Origin: JALXDT01 sp964634755
Lineage (GTDB): Bacteria > Acidobacteriota > Aminicenantia > JAMOAD01
Length of the DNA stretch: 37,676 nucleotides
Direction of reading: 5' to 3'
Assembly: GCA_964634755.1 (NCBI GenBank)
Contig: CAZWJH010000014.1
Span: 1 to 37,676, forward strand
The notes under the pieces were generated by a model. The model made no database searches. It was not told the origin of the DNA and saw nothing but the letters and a program-made list of their open reading frames with translations. Positions 32,056-37,676 of the stretch are shown in pieces. The first letter of the stretch is position 1, and every line of letters begins with the position of its first letter. The position numbers were made by a program, and so were the translations under genes.

Positions 32056-32781
32056 ATGAAAAAGAAGATTCTTGTTTTTGTTTTGGTGCTATTTGTTGGG
32101 TCAATTGTTATGCTTTACAGTAATGAAAAACCAAGAGTGGGTGTTTTAAGATTTACAAACACGGTTGCTGGAACTGGGTTCTGGGTATGGAATCCTAAAG
32201 TTGCTTCTGATTTACAAGATATGCTTATATCAGAATTACAAAGCACAGGAGCTTTTCAAGTACTTGAAAGAAAGGAAATAAATGCGGTTCTCTCAGAGCA
32301 GGATCTCAGTGCTTCTGGAAGAGTTAGTAAGGAAACTCTTGTTAAAATGAAAAAAATAAAAGGAGCTCAATATCTTATTGCAGGTACTGTTTCAGCTTTT
32401 GAGATGAGCAGCTCCACAGGAGGAGGAATTAGCTTCAAAGGGGTTAGTTTAAGAGGCAAAAAGACAAAGGTTTATATAGCAATTGATGTTAAGGTAATAG
32501 ATGCAGAGACAGGAGAAATTGTTGATACGAGAACAATTGAAGCAAAGGCAAAAGGAACATCAATTGGTGCCGGTTTAACAATAAGTGATCTTTCTCTGAC
32601 AGGCGGGGAGGCAAAGAAAACACCTGTGGGAAAAGCAATAAGAGCTTGTATAATCTATATCTCAGAATATCTCAAATGCTCTCTTGCAAAAGTTCATTAT
32701 CCCAAGTGTATGAAAAAATGGAATAAAATGGAGAAAAAAAGAAGGAAGAAAACAAAGGAGTCAATAGAGCTTGATTTGTAA
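32056..32781 (+). CDS. CsgG-family secretion/assembly protein
   Basis: A 241-residue exported protein of the CsgG fold. After a signal sequence (KKKILVFVLVLFVGSIVML) come the family features PRVGVLRFTN, DLQDMLISELQSTGAFQVLERKEI, the helical LSEQDLSASG and GAQYLIAGTVSAFE, then beta strands (VYIAIDVKVIDAETGEIVDTRTI). E. coli CsgG is a lipoprotein forming the nonameric curli secretion pore; here no lipobox Cys follows the signal, so outer-membrane anchoring by lipid is not evident. The C-terminus is unusually Lys-rich and basic. An excellent ribosome site (AAAGGAGGT) precedes the ATG. No csgA, B, E or F neighbours. Many CsgG-like proteins act outside curli systems, and that is likely here. Confidence 0.87.
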   Translation: MKKKILVFVLVLFVGSIVMLYSNEKPRVGVLRFTNTVAGTGFWVWNPKVASDLQDMLISELQSTGAFQVLERKEINAVLSEQDLSASGRVSKETLVKMKKIKGAQYLIAGTVSAFEMSSSTGGGISFKGVSLRGKKTKVYIAIDVKVIDAETGEIVDTRTIEAKAKGTSIGAGLTISDLSLTGGEAKKTPVGKAIRACIIYISEYLKCSLAKVHYPKCMKKWNKMEKKRRKKTKESIELDL

Positions 32782-32786
32782 TATTT

Positions 32787-33599
32787 ATGTTTAATAATAG
32801 AAAACTTACATCCCCTTTGGAAATTAAGGGAATAGGTGTTCACAGCGGGAAAGAGATAAAAGTTTGGGTAGAGGAGGGAGAGGGGAAAGATATAGTTTTT
32901 TATAATAAAAAGAGAAATTGCAAATTATCCCTGCAAATTGAATATGTGAAGAATTTTAGCTCTACATTTCTTATTAAAGAAAATTGTGAAATTAAAACAA
33001 TCGAGCATTTTATGGCTGTCGTCTACATTTTAGGACTTGATTCTATTAGGTTTTCAATCAGTGGAGATGAATTCCCAATTTTGGATGGAAGCGCAAAGGA
33101 AATAGTGGATTTAATGTTAACTCATTCAGAGATTACCGGTGAAAAGAAAGATTTTTTCTTGATTAATAAAAAAGGTGTTGTTGTGGAAAAGGATTCTTTT
33201 ATTGAATATTGCCCCTCTGATGATTTTTCAGTTGATTATACTATTGTTTATAAACATCCGAGCATAGGAGAAATGAATTTTTCCATAATGATTTCAGAGG
33301 AGGCTTTTATCAAAGAAATTTCTCCTGCGAGAACATTTGGTTTTTTGAAAGATGCAGAGTATCTAAAAAGCAAAGGTTATGCACTCGGAGCAAGTTTTGA
33401 AAATACGGTTGTGTTTGATAATGAAAAGCTGTTAAATCCCCCTTTGAGATTTGAAAATGAAATGGTAAGGCATAAAATTTTGGATTTTATAGGTGATCTT
33501 TCATTTTTAAGAAAACCAGTTAAAGGATGTTTTAAGGTTTACAAAGGAGGACATTCTCTACACATAAAGCTTGTGAAAGAACTTTTAAATATTAACTAA
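32787..33599 (+). CDS. lpxC: UDP-3-O-acyl-N-acetylglucosamine deacetylase
   Basis: Zinc amidase of the first committed step of lipid A synthesis. The 270-residue protein has TIEHFMA (zinc His74, base Glu73), FPILDGSA (96-103), the ISPARTFGF loop, and MVRHKILDFIGDL with zinc ligands His229 and Asp233; His256 (GGHSL) is the other catalytic residue. It is about 30 residues shorter than the E. coli enzyme but keeps all active-site parts. It begins 5 bases after the CsgG-like stop with no clear ribosome site. Its 3' end overlaps the convergent lipid-kinase gene by 15 bases. Confidence 0.94.
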   Translation: MFNNRKLTSPLEIKGIGVHSGKEIKVWVEEGEGKDIVFYNKKRNCKLSLQIEYVKNFSSTFLIKENCEIKTIEHFMAVVYILGLDSIRFSISGDEFPILDGSAKEIVDLMLTHSEITGEKKDFFLINKKGVVVEKDSFIEYCPSDDFSVDYTIVYKHPSIGEMNFSIMISEEAFIKEISPARTFGFLKDAEYLKSKGYALGASFENTVVFDNEKLLNPPLRFENEMVRHKILDFIGDLSFLRKPVKGCFKVYKGGHSLHIKLVKELLNIN

Positions 33600-34520
33600 A
33601 ACTTTAATCTTTTTGTTTAAAACCCCGATTCTGATTTTTTGGAAGTGAGGAGAATTATTGTTAAAAAGAATTTCTCCGTCACATTGAATAGAAAAAGGCT
33701 CTTTCCCCTCTATTTCGAAAGATTTGTTTTTATCTATTATTACATTGTTATCATTGAGATGCTTTTCCCTTATTACTTTTGAATATAATTTTAAAAGTTT
33801 AAAAAAACCAATATCATTAATTATCATCAAATCAAGGACTCCATCGTCAGTTTTAGCGGAGGGAAGCACCTTTTTTCCCGTAGCCCAATATTTTATGTTT
33901 GAAAAAAGCGATATAAGAAAATTCCCAGTAAGATTTAATCCATTATTGTTTTTAATATTTAATCTCTTTGCTCCTTTAGCTCTTTTATAAGTTTTCACAA
34001 TGGAAGAAAAACCCATTAAATATTGATTTTTAAGAGGAAATTTTGACTTTTTCATTTTTTCCACTTCCATGTTTACCTCGACTCCGATTCCAATATTTAC
34101 CTGCCCTAAAAAGTGATTAATTATTTTATTATCTTGTATTATATATCCTACATCCATTTCTTTATAATTAATCCTTTTTAAGGATTTTGCCGCATCCTTT
34201 AAATTTAAAGTATTAAATTCTCTAGGGATATCATTTGAAGATCCGGTAGGGATAAAGGAGAAAATAGGAAGAACTTCTTTTTTATTTTTTAAAATATGAT
34301 CAATAGCAATGGTATAGCTCGAGTCCCCACCTGCGATACTAAGGATTTCAAAATTATTTGCTAATTTTAGAGACAAATTTTTAAAATCCTCAACATTTTT
34401 ACTCAAAAATAACTCAAATTTTATATTTTCTTTTTCAAAAAGATTTTTTAAGTTTTTTAATTTTTTTAAAGATTTTCCTCTGTTGGAAGAGGGGTTGAAT
34501 AGAATGGCTATTTTTTCCAT
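33585..34520 (-). CDS. Diacylglycerol-kinase-family lipid kinase (DagK/YegS-like)
   Basis: A 311-residue cytoplasmic kinase-fold protein. It opens with IAILFNPSSNRGKS, as in DagK/BmrU/YegS proteins. The usual GGDGT nucleotide motif reads GGDSS here, and the next conserved element is PTGSSNDIPREF in place of PxGTxND. The C-terminal beta domain has TDDGVLDLMII and CDGE. The core Asp residues are kept, so activity on a diacylglycerol or related lipid is plausible but the altered loop leaves some doubt. It is coupled to the gene upstream as TAATG. Confidence 0.82.
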   Translation of the reverse strand: MEKIAILFNPSSNRGKSLKKLKNLKNLFEKENIKFELFLSKNVEDFKNLSLKLANNFEILSIAGGDSSYTIAIDHILKNKKEVLPIFSFIPTGSSNDIPREFNTLNLKDAAKSLKRINYKEMDVGYIIQDNKIINHFLGQVNIGIGVEVNMEVEKMKKSKFPLKNQYLMGFSSIVKTYKRAKGAKRLNIKNNNGLNLTGNFLISLFSNIKYWATGKKVLPSAKTDDGVLDLMIINDIGFFKLLKLYSKVIREKHLNDNNVIIDKNKSFEIEGKEPFSIQCDGEILFNNNSPHFQKIRIGVLNKKIKVLVNI

Positions 34521-35140
34521 TATTTCTTTTTAATTTTGGCTTTAAACTTTAGTTTTCCCTCTTTAATCTCAAAGTCAAGAATTATATCTTTGTCTTTTCC
34601 GAATTTTTCTTTTAATGTTTTAATCTTTGATTGAACAGCTTTCTCTATTACAGTAACATCTGAAATTGAAGAGCCTTTTTTATTAGCTTCTTTTAATATT
34701 TCAATTGAAAGATCTTTAACTAATTTATCATCAGGGACATTGTTTAATACAAATTCTTTTTTCTCTTCTATTTCATCTTTTGTGGCTATTTCTTTTTCCT
34801 TTGGTTTTTGGTTAAGTTTTCCCTCTCTTATCTCTCTTATCCTTGTTGAACTGATTGTCCCATATTCAAAAAACATTTCAAGCCTTTTATCCCATAAATT
34901 TTTGTAAGTATTAAATCTATTCAACACTTTGCTGATTTTAAACTGTAATTTGGGAGGATATTCTTTTTGCCTTAAAATTGAAACAAGATTTTCAAGAGCT
35001 TTTCTCTTTTTCTCGGGTGGAATTTTTTCTACTCGTGTAAAGTATTGCTGATAGGCATGATGAAGCTCATCTATGTGAAGGTCAACTTTCTTAATTATTT
35101 CTTCAATTTCCTTGAAGGTATAATTCTTTTTTAATGCCAT
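34520..35140 (-). CDS. Conserved helical protein, possible MXAN_5187-C-like
   Basis: A 206-residue protein; I use the ATG at 35140, which forms TAATG with the upstream stop and has AGGATAAG at good distance, not the TTG at 35161. Residues about 20-110 are helical, with YQQYFTRVEKIPPEKKRKALE and then VLNRFNTYKNLWDKRLEMFFEYGT, a pattern I associate from memory with proteins labelled MXAN_5187 C-terminal domain in myxobacteria. The rest is a charged segment and a small alpha/beta end (KDIILDFEIKEGKLKFKAKIKKK). No signal peptide or membrane span. Function unknown. Confidence 0.75.
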   Translation of the reverse strand: MALKKNYTFKEIEEIIKKVDLHIDELHHAYQQYFTRVEKIPPEKKRKALENLVSILRQKEYPPKLQFKISKVLNRFNTYKNLWDKRLEMFFEYGTISSTRIREIREGKLNQKPKEKEIATKDEIEEKKEFVLNNVPDDKLVKDLSIEILKEANKKGSSISDVTVIEKAVQSKIKTLKEKFGKDKDIILDFEIKEGKLKFKAKIKKK

Positions 35141-35487
35141 TATCTTATCCTGTATAACCAAAATAAGAGCAACCAGAGTGATTGGGAATAGGGTAGATGG
35201 TAATTATTAATAAGAATTTTTTTGTACTCAAAATTTGCAATTAATTCCCAAAGAGAATGCAATTCTTCAACTTCTTCAGGGAAGAAAGATGCGCAATGAT
35301 ATAAAAATCTTCCTTTTCCTTCTGTATAGTATTTATCCCTGCTGCTCACTATTTCAACAGCTTTTTTTGATTTTTCCGTGAGGTTTTCTCTGAAACAAAC
35401 GGTTATTTTAAATCTTCTCTTTTTTCTGCCCTCAAGTAAAATATCTTCGAGTATTTCATTTTCCACTATTTTTTTATATTCTTCCAT
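35140..35487 (-). CDS. Small protein of unknown function
   Basis: Not recognised. A 115-residue protein whose ATG at 35487 follows GGAGGATTG. It contains the strand-like RRFKITVCFRENL and a C-terminal region rich in aromatic residues (SLWLLLFWLYRI) that is hydrophobic but short for a membrane span. It has two isolated Cys residues, no metal motif and no signal peptide. It lies between queA (8 bases upstream) and the helical protein gene, sharing the TAATG junction, so the two are likely co-translated and may work together. Confidence 0.65.
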   Translation of the reverse strand: MEEYKKIVENEILEDILLEGRKKRRFKITVCFRENLTEKSKKAVEIVSSRDKYYTEGKGRFLYHCASFFPEEVEELHSLWELIANFEYKKILINNYHLPYSQSLWLLLFWLYRIR

Positions 35488-35495
35488 CAATCCTC

Positions 35496-36527
35496 CTATA
35501 AGATAAGCATAGCATCGCCATAGCTAAAAAACCTATAACCTTTATTTATAGCATATTTATAAGATTTTTTCATCAATTCAAGAGTTCCAAAAGCTGAAAC
35601 AAGCATAAAGAGTGTGGATCTTGGCAAATGGAAGTTTGTTAAAATTGTCCCAACTATCTTAAATTTATAACCAGGATATATAAAGAGATTTGTTTTCCCT
35701 TTTCCTGAAGGAATATTACTCCCATTATAAACGCTTTCAAGAGTTCTCACTGATGTTGTTCCGACTGCGACAATTCTTTTACCTTGTTTAATTGCAGTAT
35801 ATATTTTTTTGGCATTTTCTTCATCTATTTCATACTCTTCATATTTCATTTTATGATTTTCTATTGTATTTACCCTTACCGGCTGAAAGGTTGCTTCTCC
35901 CACATTAAGTGTTATTTCAGCCTTTTCTATACCTTTTTCATTTAATTTTTTAAAAAGTTCGTCAGTAAAATGAAGACCTGCGGTTGGTGCTGCGATTGAT
36001 ATACCCTTTTTTGCATAAATGGTTTGATATCTTTCAAGATCATTTTCTCTGTGGACAAAAGGATTTTCTCTTTTTATGTAAGGTGGAAGAGGAGGAAAAC
36101 CTCTTTTTTCAAGTATTTTGTTTAGCTCTCCCTTTTCAAATCTGATAATCCTGTGTTCTCTGTCAGCCCACCCCTCTATTGTCCCATAATAATCATCTCC
36201 AAAATCTATTTTTTCTCCGAATTTAAATGATTTTGGTTTTTTTACGAGAAAGCTCCATCTGTTCTCTTCTGTTTCTTTTACAAGAAGGATATTCACAACT
36301 TTTCCAGTTTCTCTTTTCCCCAGTAATCTTAATGGTTTGACCTTTGTATTGTTTAACACCAAAAAATCATTTTTGTTAAGAAAGCCGGGTAGGTACTTAA
36401 ATTTTGAGTCTATTATTTCACCTGTTTTTCTTATTACAACCAAAAGTTTTGATTCATCCCTTTTTTCAGAGGGAAACTGTGCAATGAGCTCTTCCGGCAA
36501 ATTAAAATCAAATTCTTCTAACTTCAC
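35496..36527 (-). CDS. queA: S-adenosylmethionine:tRNA ribosyltransferase-isomerase
   Basis: Transfers and rearranges the ribosyl group of S-adenosylmethionine to make epoxyqueuosine on tRNA. The 343-residue protein begins with the family start EEFDFNLPEELIAQFP, and has PLPPYIKR, QTIYAKKGISIAAPTAGLHFT (typical Y.Kk.GAVAAPTAGLHF pattern, with IsI for the usual GAV), HKMKYEEYEID and FHLPRSTLFMLVSAF. Start codon is GTG, 1 base after the ruvB stop. Follows ruvAB, a common order (ruvA-ruvB-queA). Confidence 0.96.
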   Translation of the reverse strand: MKLEEFDFNLPEELIAQFPSEKRDESKLLVVIRKTGEIIDSKFKYLPGFLNKNDFLVLNNTKVKPLRLLGKRETGKVVNILLVKETEENRWSFLVKKPKSFKFGEKIDFGDDYYGTIEGWADREHRIIRFEKGELNKILEKRGFPPLPPYIKRENPFVHRENDLERYQTIYAKKGISIAAPTAGLHFTDELFKKLNEKGIEKAEITLNVGEATFQPVRVNTIENHKMKYEEYEIDEENAKKIYTAIKQGKRIVAVGTTSVRTLESVYNGSNIPSGKGKTNLFIYPGYKFKIVGTILTNFHLPRSTLFMLVSAFGTLELMKKSYKYAINKGYRFFSYGDAMLIL

Positions 36528-36528
36528 T

Positions 36529-37524
36529 TTAAAACAGTCTCCCCTTAAATCCTTTGATGCCGAGATGTAGATAAGCTTTTTGAGTGGCTCTTCTTCCTCT
36601 TGCTGTTATTTCAAGAAAACCTTTTCTAATGAGGTAAGGCTCATAAACATCCTCTATTGTATCCTTTTCTTCATTTACGGCTGAAGCGAGAGTTTTTATA
36701 CCAACAGGCCCTCCGTTAAAGCTATTAATTATTGTATTTAGAATTTTTCTGTCAAGAGTATCAAGACCTTCGCTATCAATATTTAAAATTTTAAATGCTT
36801 CTTCTGTTATCTCAGAATTAATTTTTGCAACATTTTTAACATCAGCCACATCTCTTACTCTTTTTAAAAGTATGTTGGCTCTTCTTGGAGTCCCCCTTGA
36901 TCTTTTGGCAATTTTTTCAGCTGCCTCCTCTGTTATGTTTATCTTTAATATTCTTGCGCTTCTCAGGACTATCTTTTTTAAATCCTCTGCAGAATAAAAA
37001 TCAAGGTGAAGTGTAATCCCGAATCTTGAAACCAAGGGATTAGTTAGAAGGCCGATTCTTGTTGTTGCTCCTACTAAAGTAAATTTAGGTAAGTTGAGCC
37101 TCATACTTTTTGCGGCTCTTCCCTTACCAATGATAATATCAATGTAATAATCTTCCATTGCGGAATAAAGAATCTCCTCAACCGAAGGATGTAATCTATG
37201 AATTTCATCAATAAATATTAAATCCTTATTTTTTACTGTTGTGAGAATTGATGCAAGATCTCCCTGCTTTTCTATTGATGGGCCTGTCAGAAATTTAATG
37301 TTTACCCCAAGCTCATTTGCTATGATTTTTGAAAGTGTTGTTTTTCCGAGGCCGGGAGGACCGTATAAAATAGTATGATCCAAATGCTCTCCCCTTTTTT
37401 TTGCAGCTTCAATGTAAATTTTCAGACTGTTTTTTAGCTTTTCCTGTCCGATAAACTCTTCAAGCTTTGAGGGTCTTATTCCCTCTTCCCATGGATAGTG
37501 TTCTTTTTCAAAAACATTACTCAT
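36529..37524 (-). CDS. ruvB: Holliday junction branch migration helicase RuvB
   Basis: AAA+ motor of RuvAB branch migration. The 331-residue protein has RPSKLEEFIGQ at 17-27, Walker A GPPGLGKTT (55-63), Walker B IDEIH (105-109), GATTRIGLL with sensor 1, and the C-terminal winged-helix domain (FNGGPVGIKTLASAV). The start overlaps the ruvA stop as ATGA. Confidence 0.97.
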   Translation of the reverse strand: MSNVFEKEHYPWEEGIRPSKLEEFIGQEKLKNSLKIYIEAAKKRGEHLDHTILYGPPGLGKTTLSKIIANELGVNIKFLTGPSIEKQGDLASILTTVKNKDLIFIDEIHRLHPSVEEILYSAMEDYYIDIIIGKGRAAKSMRLNLPKFTLVGATTRIGLLTNPLVSRFGITLHLDFYSAEDLKKIVLRSARILKINITEEAAEKIAKRSRGTPRRANILLKRVRDVADVKNVAKINSEITEEAFKILNIDSEGLDTLDRKILNTIINSFNGGPVGIKTLASAVNEEKDTIEDVYEPYLIRKGFLEITARGRRATQKAYLHLGIKGFKGRLF

Positions 37525-37676
37525 TTTTCAGCAAGCCTTTTTAAGCTTTCTTTTAAAACCTCTTCAGGTAATAGATCATTACCGATTTCTTTTAGCACTG
37601 AGTTAACTATTGCTTCAGCCTCTTTTTTCTTATAACCAAGACTTTGAAGTGCAAGCACCACATCCTCAAAATCCTT
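37521..37676 (-). CDS. ruvA: Holliday junction DNA helicase subunit RuvA (partial, 3' end only)
   Basis: The last 51 residues of a protein running past the right edge, in frame from the window end. DVVLALQSLGYKKKEAEAI matches the RuvA C-terminal domain III, which contacts RuvB, and the gene ends at TGA 37521-37523, overlapping the ruvB ATG. Placement before ruvB confirms it. Confidence 0.9.
   Translation of the reverse strand, partial: KDFEDVVLALQSLGYKKKEAEAIVNSVLKEIGNDLLPEEVLKESLKRLAEK

Noticed and set aside
1..37676. Mobile elements, tRNA or rRNA genes, CRISPR arrays
   Set aside because: None seen: no transposase or integrase motifs, no cloverleaf-like sequence between genes, and no repeat-spacer structure.

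Overview
This is a 37.7 kb stretch of a chromosome from an AT-rich (roughly one-third G+C by eye), Gram-negative bacterium. The envelope genes show a lipopolysaccharide outer membrane: lpxC, a kdsC-like phosphatase, lptB, an LptC/LptA-type export protein, a predicted beta-barrel protein and a CsgG-like secretion protein. HprK, a PtsN-type IIA protein, RapZ and RpoN next to lptB is an arrangement familiar from Proteobacteria and related phyla. The eukaryotic-type Ser/Thr kinase and the DUF3857 transglutaminase-like proteins recall Acidobacteriota- or Myxococcota-like lineages, but I cannot name the phylum. Two runs of exactly 10 N (14488-14497 and 23868-23877) are assembly gaps. Each breaks the frame of a gene that is otherwise intact.

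Layout. (1) 1-18718, all minus strand: a compact, mostly coupled gene train read from right to left. It encodes a receiver/kinase/TonB-like hybrid, a small coiled-coil protein, FolC, a sirtuin, MnmA, an iron alcohol dehydrogenase, pyruvoyl arginine decarboxylase, an HU-like protein, a Ycf46-type AAA ATPase, RecJ, LptC/A, LptB, RpoN, long-form HPF, PtsN-like IIA, HprK and RapZ (cut by the window edge). (2) 18893-22765, plus strand: an outer-membrane protein, then a yjbQ-fabD-tyrS unit with its own promoter. (3) 22793-25952, minus strand: a PilJ-type chemotaxis receptor, a small membrane protein, a free-standing B3/B4 (PheRS editing-like) domain, and a truncated 7TMR-DISM sensor fragment abutting tyrS. 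(4) 26155-31668, plus strand: a tightly coupled envelope operon with two DUF3857/transglutaminase-like exported proteins (one with its catalytic triad, one without the Cys and His), a KdsC-like HAD phosphatase, and a fusion of an isoprenylcysteine-methyltransferase-like membrane domain to a metallo-beta-lactamase domain. (5) A 387-base non-coding region with several palindromic boxes, then a csgG-like gene and lpxC. (6) 33585-37676, minus strand: ruvA (partial), ruvB, queA, two unrecognised small proteins and a lipid-kinase-like gene, convergent with lpxC.

How it fits together. Most genes are housekeeping: LPS synthesis and export, nitrogen/PTS regulation, tRNA modification and charging, recombination, folate and fatty acid synthesis. 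The parts that merit attention are the kinase hybrid, which joins a receiver with Glu in place of the phospho-Asp to a Ser/Thr kinase, a membrane span and a periplasmic TonB-like end; the active/inactive transglutaminase pair with its methyltransferase-MBL partner; the single-chain LptC/LptA protein; the HU homologue lacking the intercalating proline; the stand-alone B3/B4 domain; and the palindrome-rich leader of the csgG-like gene.
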